NCBI GenBank assembly: GCA_900321525.1
Contig: ONWL01000022.1
Span: forward strand, 1 to 19,010
Direction: 5' to 3'
DNA: 19,010 nt
Origin: an uncultured Eubacteriales bacterium
GTDB taxonomy: Bacteria > Bacillota > Clostridia > Lachnospirales > Lachnospiraceae
Notes under the pieces: generated by a model
What the model was told of the DNA's origin: nothing
Seen by the model: the letters and a program-made list of their open reading frames with translations, nothing else
Database searches by the model: none
Position numbers and translations under genes: made by a program
Shown here: positions 8,095-15,091 of the stretch, piece by piece
Numbering within the stretch: the stretch's first letter is position 1
Layout of the letters: each line of letters starts with the position of its first letter

Positions 8095-8856
8095 CTATTT
8101 GATGAACCAACTGCCAGCCACCACCCCTGCCAGTCCTGCCAGTTCGCAGAGTTGCAGGAAGTAGCCTGCCAGATCGCCTGTGATGCCTCCAAATGTTTTG
8201 GTGGAAAACCATCTATAGTATAGAAACGCCACTACTCCACCTGCTATTGCACCGATGCCAGTCGGGGGATGAACCAGACACATACCACACCAGACAGCTG
8301 CCAGCCAGACCAGTTCCACGCCTATGGTCAAATGCTTCTGGGCCGGACGACTGAAGCTTTGGAGTGTTCCTTCTTTTCTGGCATTGTTCCATGTGACTGC
8401 CGCCAGTGCGCTCAAGGCTCTGGACTGGATGAAACAACTGGCTGCCGCTATCACCACCTGTATGGAACTGATTTCTGTAAACAATGCGGTCTGCAAAAGC
8501 AGATACAGACACACATGAATGGCCGCAAAAGCGCCGATCCTGGAATCTTTCATTACCTGAAACATCTTTTCCCGACTGCCTAAGCATGCTTTGGCATCCC
8601 ACACATCCATATATCCATCCATATGAATGCCACCAGTGATGAACAGGGGAAGAGCCGCTGCCACTGCCCCATATAAGACCGTTCCCATCCCAATCCATCT
8701 GCCAAACCACCACCACAAAACTTCCAATCCGCCGATGACCATACCGATCAACGGAAAAAAGCACAAAGCATACCGGTGATTTTCCTCCTCCCAGGAAATC
8801 TCAGGCATAGGAATCCGGGAGTACATCAAAAAAGCCGCAAAAAATGAATTTTTCAT
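8095..8856 (-). CDS. cobS: Adenosylcobinamide-GDP ribazoletransferase (cobalamin-5'-phosphate synthase)
   Basis: CobS joins adenosylcobinamide-GDP to alpha-ribazole (phosphate), the final assembly step, in the membrane. The 253-residue protein starts MKNSFFAAFLMYSRIPMP, matching the family's L.FLTRIP-type start. It carries the Asp-rich GGIHMDGYMDVWDA motif followed by GSREKMFQVMKDSRIGAF, which are the diagnostic CobS blocks. Five or six hydrophobic segments are visible. I chose the ATG at 8856 rather than the frame's earlier start because the family begins there, AAAGGAAAG precedes it, and it overlaps the cobU stop as TGATG, indicating translational coupling. Confidence 0.95.
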   Translation of the reverse strand: MKNSFFAAFLMYSRIPMPEISWEEENHRYALCFFPLIGMVIGGLEVLWWWFGRWIGMGTVLYGAVAAALPLFITGGIHMDGYMDVWDAKACLGSREKMFQVMKDSRIGAFAAIHVCLYLLLQTALFTEISSIQVVIAAASCFIQSRALSALAAVTWNNARKEGTLQSFSRPAQKHLTIGVELVWLAAVWCGMCLVHPPTGIGAIAGGVVAFLYYRWFSTKTFGGITGDLAGYFLQLCELAGLAGVVAGSWFIK

Positions 8857-9380
8857 CAGATCTTTCCTTTCCACACCACTGGAATGCCATACACCATTTC
8901 GATGACCAGATCCGCTTCTTCTGCCAGCAACCAGTTCAGTTCTCCCAGATTGCGGATGTATGCTGTGGTGCTTTCTGTATACTGAATTCCGTCTGCCCCT
9001 ACCTGATTGGTGACTAATACCAACAACTGGCAAATTTGTGCCAGCTGCCTGATATCTGTGAGCATGCGCTGTACCACATCTCCTTCCCGGTTCTGTCCCG
9101 CAGGAGAGAACATTTCATTGGCGCACAGATTCCCTACACATTCCAATAGGACACCACTGCCCGGTTTCACCTCTGCCTGGTGGATCTGGGTATATTGTTC
9201 TATGGTTTGAAACCCTTTTCCGGCACGCATCTGTCTGTGGCGGTCTACCACCAGCTTTCCCTCTTCCCCAAAAGGTTCCATGGTAGCAAGATAATACTTG
9301 TTTCCGTCAAACTGCTGCAACAGTCTCTCTGCCATACTGGATTTGCCGCATTTGCTTCCACCAGTGATCAATACCATCAT
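8856..9380 (-). CDS. cobU: Adenosylcobinamide kinase / adenosylcobinamide-phosphate guanylyltransferase
   Basis: CobU phosphorylates adenosylcobinamide and then transfers GMP to it, activating the lower-loop acceptor for CobS. The 174-residue protein has the P-loop GGSKCGKSS (residues 7-15), RHRQMR..KGFQTIE (47-61) including the His used for the GMP intermediate in characterised CobU, and LLECVGNLCANEMF (78-91). The later motif NEVG.GIVP of classical CobU is changed to NQVGADGIQY (125-134), and the FRD..GR.NQ block is altered to YIRNLGELNW. That C-terminal block is instead kept in the short copy at 7641-8060. The gene overlaps cobT by four bases (ATGA) and cobS by one. Confidence 0.9.
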   Translation of the reverse strand: MMVLITGGSKCGKSSMAERLLQQFDGNKYYLATMEPFGEEGKLVVDRHRQMRAGKGFQTIEQYTQIHQAEVKPGSGVLLECVGNLCANEMFSPAGQNREGDVVQRMLTDIRQLAQICQLLVLVTNQVGADGIQYTESTTAYIRNLGELNWLLAEEADLVIEMVYGIPVVWKGKI

Positions 9381-10423
9381 TTCTTTTCCTCATACGGTTC
9401 CATCTGTAATCCTGCAAAAGAATGGTCGGAATGGTACAATGCCAGTGCCCCATCTAACAGAGGCAGTAACATCACACCTCCTGTTCCTTCTCCCAGACAA
9501 AGTCCTGCGGTGATCACCGGGCGAAGCCCTAAAGATGCCAGCAGTTCTTTTGCTGCCGGTTCTTCTGATACATGGGAACAAAGCATATAGTCCTTCACCT
9601 GTGGTACCAGCTGCACTGCCAGTGCAGCTGCCACTGTGGCGATGAATCCATCTATAACCACCGGAATCCGGTACATTCCACCGCCCAAAAATACCCCTAC
9701 CAGTCCTGCAATGTCCAGGCCTCCCACTTCTGCCAGCAGTTCCATCGGCCGTTCCTTTGACAGTGGTTTCCTCGCCAATGCCCGTGTGATGATTTCTACT
9801 TTTCGTTTCCAACCGGCATCATCCAACCCTGCCCCTCTGCCTGTGACTTCTGCTGGTGATCTGCCAAGCAGGACTGATGCAATGGCAGAGGAAGTGGTGG
9901 TATTGCCGATGCCCATTTCTCCGGTCACCAGTATCTGGTACCCTTCCCTTTTGCAATGGGATACATGATAAATGCCTATTGCAATGGCATGACTGGCCTG
10001 ATCTTCCGTCATGGCTGCTTCCTGTGCCAGATTTCGGGTTCCATATGCTACCTTGTCATACTTCGAACCGTTTGTTTCAACATCCTTCTGCATGCCGATA
10101 TCGATCACTTTCACATCTGCACCATAAGTTCTTGCCAGATTGTTGATATTGCCATCCCCACGACACATAGCTTCTGCCACAATGGCAGTGACACTGCTGT
10201 CAGATTGGGTCACCCCCTCTGTCACCACACCATTGTCTGCGCACATGACAATAACCGCCCGCTTGTCCATCCGGACTTCTGCTGTTTCCGTGATGCCCGC
10301 CATCTGCACCACCATATCTTCTAACAAGCCCAGGCTATGCAATGGTTTGGCAATCTGGTTCCAATGGGTGCGTGCCTGTTTCATCGCTGCCTGATGCAAA
10401 GGATTGATTTGATCTTCCAACAT
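9377..10423 (-). CDS. cobT: Nicotinate-nucleotide--dimethylbenzimidazole phosphoribosyltransferase
   Basis: CobT makes alpha-ribazole phosphate from a lower-ligand base and nicotinate mononucleotide. The 348 residues match the family in length. Visible blocks are CADNGVV (61-67), the TGEMGIGNTTT phosphate-binding stretch (167-177), TGRGAGLDD (194-202) and the catalytic-base motif LGEGTGG with Glu312, corresponding to Glu317 of the Salmonella enzyme; the usual alanine after GTG is glycine here. Which base it uses cannot be read from sequence; no BluB- or BzaA-type lower-ligand gene is present. The ATG at 10423 has GGAAAGGA upstream. It heads the overlapping cobT-cobU-cobS block. Confidence 0.96.
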   Translation of the reverse strand: MLEDQINPLHQAAMKQARTHWNQIAKPLHSLGLLEDMVVQMAGITETAEVRMDKRAVIVMCADNGVVTEGVTQSDSSVTAIVAEAMCRGDGNINNLARTYGADVKVIDIGMQKDVETNGSKYDKVAYGTRNLAQEAAMTEDQASHAIAIGIYHVSHCKREGYQILVTGEMGIGNTTTSSAIASVLLGRSPAEVTGRGAGLDDAGWKRKVEIITRALARKPLSKERPMELLAEVGGLDIAGLVGVFLGGGMYRIPVVIDGFIATVAAALAVQLVPQVKDYMLCSHVSEEPAAKELLASLGLRPVITAGLCLGEGTGGVMLLPLLDGALALYHSDHSFAGLQMEPYEEKK

Positions 10424-10461
10424 GGTTTTCTATTCCTTTCCATAATATTATTTATAAGTAA

Positions 10462-10525
10462 TTGCGAAACTATGATACCGAATGCCCTTTATCCAAGTTT
10501 TTATTGAAAACACTCTCTTGTTTCG
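10462..10525 (+). repeat. Intergenic repeat copy, TTGCGAAAC family (cobT-cbiL junction)
   Basis: TTGCGAAACTATGATACC through CACTCTCTTGTTTCG aligns with 6554-6619 along its length with scattered substitutions and two one-base gaps. It fills the gap between the cbiL stop at 10537 and the cobT ribosome site, and has no coding potential of its own. Confidence 0.7.
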
Positions 10526-10536
10526 GTTCCAAACAG

Positions 10537-11238
10537 TCATTCCTTTACCAGCAATGTGGTAAAGTACCCTGCTTGTTCGCTGATTTCCTCTTTGGTTTTC
10601 CACATTTTCTGCTCTGACAAGCCGCAGTTTTCCACGCCGCTGACCTGTTTTCCCTCTGTCTGGGCCAGAATCTTTGTCAAGTTCTTTCCGCTTTTTAAAA
10701 TCACTTTTGTACCTGGCTGTCTCAACATCTGCGGCAGTTCTGGGATATTCCCTGGAATAATGGTCAGCGGTTCTCTGCCTTGTACAAGAGGCTGCTTCAG
10801 TGCCGCTGCGGATGCACAAAAACTGGTCACTCCCGGACAATATTCTGTTTGAAATCCCTCTGCTTCTACCAACTGCGCCACATATCCAAACGTAGAATAG
10901 ATGGTAATGTCACCCAGACTCAAAAATGCAATGTCCAATCCAGTGTGCAGATATTGTTCCAACACATCCGCCAATGCTCTGTGACATTTTTTCAGTTCTG
11001 CCTCCTCTCTTGTCATGGGAAAATCCAAATCCAAAATTTTCTTTTGTTTCAGATCCGCCACATTGGAGGCAATGGAATACGCCAGTCTGTTTTCCCCTCT
11101 GGTTCGAGGCACGGCAATGACTTCGCATTCCTGAATCAAACGTATCGCCTTACAGGTCAACAGTTCCGGATCACCGGGTCCTACACTGACTCCATATAAA
11201 ATGCCTTTATGGGCTTCTTTCGCATGATTGTCCTCCAT
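10537..11238 (-). CDS. cbiL: Cobalt-factor II / precorrin-2 C20-methyltransferase
   Basis: CbiL methylates C20 of cobalt-factor II (precorrin-2 in the CobI branch) with SAM, an early corrin-ring step. The 233-residue protein starts its domain with GVSVGPGDPELLTCKAIRLI, the SAM-dependent tetrapyrrole methylase signature, followed by LSLGDITIYSTFGY and PGVTSFCASAAALKQPL, which are characteristic of CbiL/CobI. Length fits. I chose ATG 11238 with TGAGGAA nine bases upstream; a GTG at 11253 in frame is possible. It is the first gene of the cob cluster in this window and the only ring-building enzyme present; other genes of the ring must lie elsewhere. Anaerobic rather than aerobic use is inferred from the company of cbiB and the taxon. 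Confidence 0.92.
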   Translation of the reverse strand: MEDNHAKEAHKGILYGVSVGPGDPELLTCKAIRLIQECEVIAVPRTRGENRLAYSIASNVADLKQKKILDLDFPMTREEAELKKCHRALADVLEQYLHTGLDIAFLSLGDITIYSTFGYVAQLVEAEGFQTEYCPGVTSFCASAAALKQPLVQGREPLTIIPGNIPELPQMLRQPGTKVILKSGKNLTKILAQTEGKQVSGVENCGLSEQKMWKTKEEISEQAGYFTTLLVKE

Positions 11239-11269
11239 CTCACATTTCCTCACATTCTTTTTCTTTTAC

Positions 11270-11298
11270 TTGCGAAACCTGGTATCCATTTTCATGCC
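11270..11298 (+). repeat. Short repeat copy, TTGCGAAAC family (cbiL leader)
   Basis: TTGCGAAACCTGGTATCC followed by TTTCATGCC matches the left part of the copies at 6554 and 10462 (TTGCGAAAC, then TGATACC-like, then GCC). It lies between the cbiL promoter and its ribosome site, so it would be in the 5' leader of the cob transcript. Confidence 0.5.
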
Positions 11299-11299
11299 T

Positions 11300-11328
11300 A
11301 TTATAGCGGAACTCTTCTATAAATTCAA
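11300..11328 (-). promoter_or_regulatory. Promoter of the cob cluster (upstream of cbiL)
   Basis: Minus strand: TTGAAT (11323-11328), 17-base spacer, TATAAT (11300-11305), about 60 bases before the cbiL ATG. Just upstream an imperfect inverted repeat (GATTCTC, ATG, GAGAGAAT; about 11331-11349) could be a regulator site. No B12-box-like riboswitch core is visible in the leader. Confidence 0.6.
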
Positions 11329-11392
11329 CTGATTCTCATGGAGAGAATTACATCCCTTTGCGCCATCACATCTACTCAAAAACGTGTGATCA

Positions 11393-11401
11393 TGTTATAA
11401 T
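11393..11401 (+). promoter_or_regulatory. Extended -10 promoter of the ATPase gene
   Basis: TGTTATAAT is a consensus extended -10 about 30 bases before the ATG at 11432; the -35 is weak (TACTCA at a 17-base spacing). It is divergent from the cob promoter; 11329-11392 holds no gene. Confidence 0.5.
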
Positions 11402-11431
11402 AAGGAGTAGGAATTGCAGGAGGTGAGAAAG

Positions 11432-12979
11432 ATGGCTCGATATTTCAATGTAACAGGATCGTGTGACCCGGAAAAACATTACATGGTCAATCTTGACAGT
11501 CGTATTGATGCGATCAAACAATATATTGATTCCGGAAACTACTTTGCCATCAATAAAGGGCGGCAATATGGCAAGACCACAACCATCAACGCACTTGAGC
11601 AGGCATTACAGCCTGATTATACTGTAGTTGGTCTTGACTTTCAGATTCAGGTGAGCTCCGCTTTATTTTATGATGAGGAAAGTTTTTCCAATGCATTTGC
11701 AGCCGCCTTTACAGAGTGTCTTGCACTCAACCATGACCAGAAACTGTTTGAGCTGGCCCAAACAGAGCTGGCAGAGGTATCCAACTTAGTCAGTTTATTC
11801 AAGAAGTTAAGCACTCTATGTGGATGCTCTGCCAAACCGATTGTTCTGATCATAGACGAGGTTGACAGCGCATCAAACAACCAGGTTTTTCTCGACTTTC
11901 TTGCACAGTTAAGAGGATATTACCTTACAAGGAACAAACGTCCCACTTTTCAGTCTGTGATCCTTGCCGGTGTCCATGACATACGCAATCTACGACAAAA
12001 AATCAGACCTGATGGGGAACACAGGCACAATAGTCCATGGAATATTGCTTCTGATTTTGATGTAGAGATGAGTTTTTCACCGGATGATATTGCAGGTATG
12101 CTGAGTGAGTATGAAAACGACCATCATACAGGCATGGATCTATCTGATGTTGCTCAGGGGATTTATGACTATACTTCGGGGTATCCGGTGCTTGTTTCCT
12201 GGCTTTGCAAGCTGATGGATGAATCAAAACACAATTGGAATCGGGAGGGAATTGCAGTTGCCCATAAAGACCTGATTATGAAAGACAGCCCCCTGTTTGA
12301 ATCACTGATCAATAAACTGGAGGATGACGATGAACTGCGGAATATGATCCATGAAATCCTTTTTAACGGCAAATCATTTATGTTCAATAAACGAAATGCC
12401 ATTATTTCAAGTGCGGCCATGTATGGATTTGTAAAAAATCAAAACGGCACGACTGCAATCGCAAACAGGATTTTCGAGACAGTCATTTATGAATGGTTTA
12501 TTTCCTGTGAAGCTACTTCAAGTGAACTGTCAACAGAAGGATTTGCCGATAAAAATCAATTCATTGTCAACGGTCACCTGAACATGGAGCTTGTCATGGA
12601 AAAGTTTGCAGAACACTTCAATGATATTTATGGTGAGGAATCTGTTAAGTTCAAGGAAAACGAAGGCAGGAAATACTTTTTGCTATACTTACGTCCCATC
12701 ATCAACGGTGTTGGAAACTACTATATTGAAGCCCAGACAAGAGACATGCGCCGCACGGATATTATTGTAGATTACCTGGGTGAGCAGTTTATTATTGAAA
12801 TGAAAATCTGGCATGGAGATCGATACAATGAACAGGGAGAACAGCAATTGGCTGAATATCTCGAATACTATCATGCCAGCAAAGGATATTTACTGAGTTT
12901 TCAGTTTCAGTCAAACAAACAGATCGGTACCAGAAAAATTTCAATCAATGGAAAAACAATCATAGAGACCATTGTTTAG
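11432..12979 (+). CDS. AAA-like ATPase with C-terminal PD-(D/E)XK nuclease-superfamily domain
   Basis: The 515-residue protein combines an AAA-ATPase_like domain (PF09820 type) with a C-terminal DUF1703 / PD-(D/E)XK-type domain (PF08011). The P-loop is GRQYGKTT at residues 43-50 and Walker B is IVLIIDEVD at 137-145. GYPVLVSWL near 250 is a conserved lid-region motif of the family. The nuclease-like core is RRTDIIVDYL (440-449), EMK (456-458) and EQQLAEYL (470-477), giving the D...ExK...Q pattern. The family is very common in gut anaerobes, often in many copies, and its function is not established; a role in defence or mobile-DNA control is only a guess. I chose the ATG with AGGAGG 8 bases before it. 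It is transcribed against all its neighbours and its base composition looks more AT-rich than the cob genes, consistent with acquisition. Confidence 0.88.
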   Translation: MARYFNVTGSCDPEKHYMVNLDSRIDAIKQYIDSGNYFAINKGRQYGKTTTINALEQALQPDYTVVGLDFQIQVSSALFYDEESFSNAFAAAFTECLALNHDQKLFELAQTELAEVSNLVSLFKKLSTLCGCSAKPIVLIIDEVDSASNNQVFLDFLAQLRGYYLTRNKRPTFQSVILAGVHDIRNLRQKIRPDGEHRHNSPWNIASDFDVEMSFSPDDIAGMLSEYENDHHTGMDLSDVAQGIYDYTSGYPVLVSWLCKLMDESKHNWNREGIAVAHKDLIMKDSPLFESLINKLEDDDELRNMIHEILFNGKSFMFNKRNAIISSAAMYGFVKNQNGTTAIANRIFETVIYEWFISCEATSSELSTEGFADKNQFIVNGHLNMELVMEKFAEHFNDIYGEESVKFKENEGRKYFLLYLRPIINGVGNYYIEAQTRDMRRTDIIVDYLGEQFIIEMKIWHGDRYNEQGEQQLAEYLEYYHASKGYLLSFQFQSNKQIGTRKISINGKTIIETIV

Positions 12980-13010
12980 CAGAACCCATTCATAGTTGTT
13001 CCTTGCTCAT

Positions 13011-13051
13011 AAAGGGGAACATTCCTTCCACCTGGAATGTTCCCCTTCTTT
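13011..13051. terminator. Strong bidirectional terminator between converging genes
   Basis: GGGGAACATTCC (13014-13025) and GGAATGTTCCCC (13034-13045) form a perfect 12-bp stem with an 8-base loop, flanked by an A-run on the left and TTCTTT on the right. It closes the ATPase gene and can also stop transcripts of the CAP gene from the other side. Confidence 0.9.
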
Positions 13052-13086
13052 GCAACATATCGCCTTGTGATATCCATCATATAACA

Positions 13087-14607
13087 TTAGCTATAGAAAT
13101 CCTGTGTGAAGAATACACGATAGGAGTTGCCTGCACGGTAGCCACCGCCTACACCTAAATAGGTGAAACTGGTGCCCAGCATATTGCTGCGGTGTCCGGC
13201 AGAATTGACCCAGCCGTCATAGGCATCAAATGCAGTAAAGTATCCACAGTCGATGTTCTCTCCTGCACTGCGATAATTCACACCCTGTGCTGCCATACGT
13301 GCCCATGGTGTTCTGCCGTCTAAGCTGTTATGGGCAAAATAGTTCTGATCTGCCATATCCTGGCTGTGCAGCTGTGCTGCCCTGGCTGCCTGATCACTCC
13401 AGTTCAATGCATTCAGACCATGATACACACGGAATCCGTTGGTCATATGGAAATTCATCTTGCTCTCATCTGCCAACATGGTGCTGGTATAGGTCTTACT
13501 GCGCAAGTTCACAGTACCATACTGCTTATCTCTGATGAAAACTCCGTGCACAATATTGTTGTCATTTTTATCTGTGGCAATGGTAACCAGGCAATCGGAC
13601 TGATCGTAGTTGCCTTTCTGACTTCCACTCTTCATCCCCTGATAGGTAAATCCTGAACCGGTAGCAGTCAGTGCCACTACTTTACCATCTGCAATCCCTG
13701 CCGCAAAGAAATCGGTATAGGTACCCGTACCATATACATACCATGTAAAACCATATGCAGATGTCAGCTGCTCTGCCGGTGTACCCAGTTCACTTACAGA
13801 TTGGCCGATATAGTATGTGGTTCCGGCAACGGTCAGTTTCAGATCCTCCTTGATACTGCCGGTATTTACAGGTGTGGTTGGTTCTGTCACCGGCTGGGTT
13901 GGATTTACCGGTACCGTTGGCTCGATGACTGGTTCGGTTGGCTTCACCGGTGCGGTTGATTCGGTAACCGGCTCGGTTGGACTGACTGGTGTGGTCGGTT
14001 CTGTCACCGATTCTGTTGGACTTACCGGTGTAGTTGGTTCTGTTACTGACTCAGTTGGTTCTACAGGAATAATAGATTCTGCAGGATTCACTGTTGTTTC
14101 CGGTTCCACAGGCTTTGTCTGCTCCTCTGTAGGCTGCTGACAAGAAGTGGTTCCTTTAGAACCAATACCACACTTCGTCGTTCCAACAGTGCCCTGGTTG
14201 CAATTCGAATACTTCCCTTCCATAATAGCCAAAATGGTATTTTTCACATTTTCAGGTATCTTGACTTGACAGTTGGATGTCCCTGCCAGACAACTGGGCC
14301 TGACAATAGGACAATTGGACGTACAGACGTTATGCACTGCCGCAGATATGGGATTGATCAGTACTGTGGTCGGACAACTGAATGTCCCTGCCAGACAACT
14401 TTGCCCATCAGTTGGACAATTTTGTGTGCCATCTGAGCAATTGGATGCCTCATTTTGATCCGAATCCCCCGGACAAGCACTATGTACACTTACTGTAAAA
14501 CCACTCTCACCAGTTCCTTTTGGTGATGCCGCAGATGCCGTCATCGGCATCATAGCAGCTGTACCCAGCATAGACAATACAAGAAATAAAATCCCTCTTC
14601 TCTTCAT
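13087..14607 (-). CDS. Secreted CAP-domain (SCP/PR1) protein with Cys-heptad region and Pro/Thr repeats
   Basis: The 506-residue protein starts with a Sec signal peptide (MKRRGILFLVLSMLGTAAMM, cleavage probably after TASA). Residues 45-156 hold 12 cysteines, several spaced exactly seven apart (Cys57, 64, 71, 78 and Cys99, 106, 113), then three ten apart (136, 146, 156). Residues 182-246 are five 13-residue Pro/Thr/Glu repeats, a likely linker. Residues 255-380 resemble the CAP-associated domain that precedes many Firmicute CAP domains. The CAP domain proper is about 390-506, with AAQLHSQDMADQNYFAHNS, SAGENI and WVNSAGHRSNML. No LPXTG or transmembrane anchor is seen, so it is probably released or wall-associated; the Cys-rich region might cross-link it. 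The enzymatic or binding role of bacterial CAP proteins is mostly unknown. AAAGGAG lies 7 bases before the ATG. Confidence 0.9.
   Translation of the reverse strand: MKRRGILFLVLSMLGTAAMMPMTASAASPKGTGESGFTVSVHSACPGDSDQNEASNCSDGTQNCPTDGQSCLAGTFSCPTTVLINPISAAVHNVCTSNCPIVRPSCLAGTSNCQVKIPENVKNTILAIMEGKYSNCNQGTVGTTKCGIGSKGTTSCQQPTEEQTKPVEPETTVNPAESIIPVEPTESVTEPTTPVSPTESVTEPTTPVSPTEPVTESTAPVKPTEPVIEPTVPVNPTQPVTEPTTPVNTGSIKEDLKLTVAGTTYYIGQSVSELGTPAEQLTSAYGFTWYVYGTGTYTDFFAAGIADGKVVALTATGSGFTYQGMKSGSQKGNYDQSDCLVTIATDKNDNNIVHGVFIRDKQYGTVNLRSKTYTSTMLADESKMNFHMTNGFRVYHGLNALNWSDQAARAAQLHSQDMADQNYFAHNSLDGRTPWARMAAQGVNYRSAGENIDCGYFTAFDAYDGWVNSAGHRSNMLGTSFTYLGVGGGYRAGNSYRVFFTQDFYS
13870..14064 (-). repeat. Five 39-bp in-frame tandem repeats (13-residue Pro/Thr/Glu unit)
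   Basis: The units follow V.PTE.VTEPTTP: for example VSPTESVTEPTTP and VNPTQPVTEPTTP. A sixth, degenerate unit precedes them. The copies differ at many third positions, so the array is not newly expanded, but length variation between strains is likely. Confidence 0.85.
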
Positions 14608-14758
14608 ATGTGTGCTCCTTTCTCCTTAATAAATGGCACAAGTAATTGTTTCACCCTATTGATGCTTTGATATGATGCTGACCTCCCTTGACACCATATC
14701 CAAAATATTTGCAGGCGTTCCGCAATTACCTACCGCTGATAAAAATAATAAGACTACC

Positions 14759-14817
14759 ACAATTCAGCAACAAAATACATTTTCTTATTCCAATCAAATA
14801 ATTTGTTTCTGAATTGT
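14759..14817 (-). promoter_or_regulatory. Structured 5' leader of the CAP gene
   Basis: ACAATTCAG right after the predicted start of transcription pairs perfectly with CTGAATTGT about 40 bases later, and inner ACAAA/TTTGT can extend the stem after a two-base bulge. The rest of the ~210-nt leader (14608-14758) has no reading frame of note. I do not recognise a known riboswitch class. Confidence 0.45.
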
Positions 14818-14824
14818 TACACAC

Positions 14825-14853
14825 ATTTTAACATAGTATTATATTATGGTCAA
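14825..14853 (-). promoter_or_regulatory. Promoter of the CAP gene
   Basis: Minus strand: TTGACC (14848-14853), 17-base spacer, TAAAAT (14825-14830). Start of transcription predicted near 14818, about 210 bases before the ATG. Confidence 0.65.
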
Positions 14854-14946
14854 AGCACAAATATTGGATATGCAGGAAACAAACACCATCAAAAAATCCA
14901 TTTTACATTTTAGAAAAGATATCGCATCCTGTGCAGAACACTTTTG

Positions 14947-14969
14947 GGTGACAGAATTTTTCTGTTACC
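14947..14969. other. Small hairpin upstream of the CAP promoter
   Basis: GGTGACAGAA, TTT, TTCTGTTACC forms a 10-bp stem with one G-T position. It has no U-run on either side, so it could be an operator or a structure rather than a terminator. Confidence 0.3.
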
Positions 14970-14986
14970 TAATAGAAATTTCCTAT

Positions 14987-15036
14987 AAAACCAAAAAGGC
15001 TTATGAAAGCGAACTTTCATAAGCCTTTTTGGTTTT
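14987..15036. terminator. Long hairpin terminator after the MscS-like gene
   Basis: A perfect 23-bp stem (AAAACCAAAAAGGC... at 14987-15009 with its complement at 15014-15036) closed by a CGAA tetraloop. On the minus strand it ends in a U-rich side, and follows the 15092-16261 gene by about 55 bases. It would also work on the plus strand. Confidence 0.9.
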
Positions 15037-15091
15037 CTTATCAGTATAAAGGTAATACAAAAAATGAAAAAGAAAATTTATAACTATTTTA

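Noticed and set aside
8857..9033. N-terminal extension of cobS by 59 codons
   Set aside because: The extension overlaps cobU in another frame; the ATG at 8856 has a ribosome site and fits the family's start.
11239..11413. Possible cobalamin riboswitch upstream of cbiL
   Set aside because: No B12-box-like core and too little room; the interval holds a promoter, a short repeat copy and the divergent ATPase promoter.
13817..14140. Plus-strand Gly/Val/Thr repeat frame of 107 codons
   Set aside because: It is the antisense of the CAP protein's 39-bp repeats, which keep all frames open; the minus strand has the signal peptide and CAP domain.
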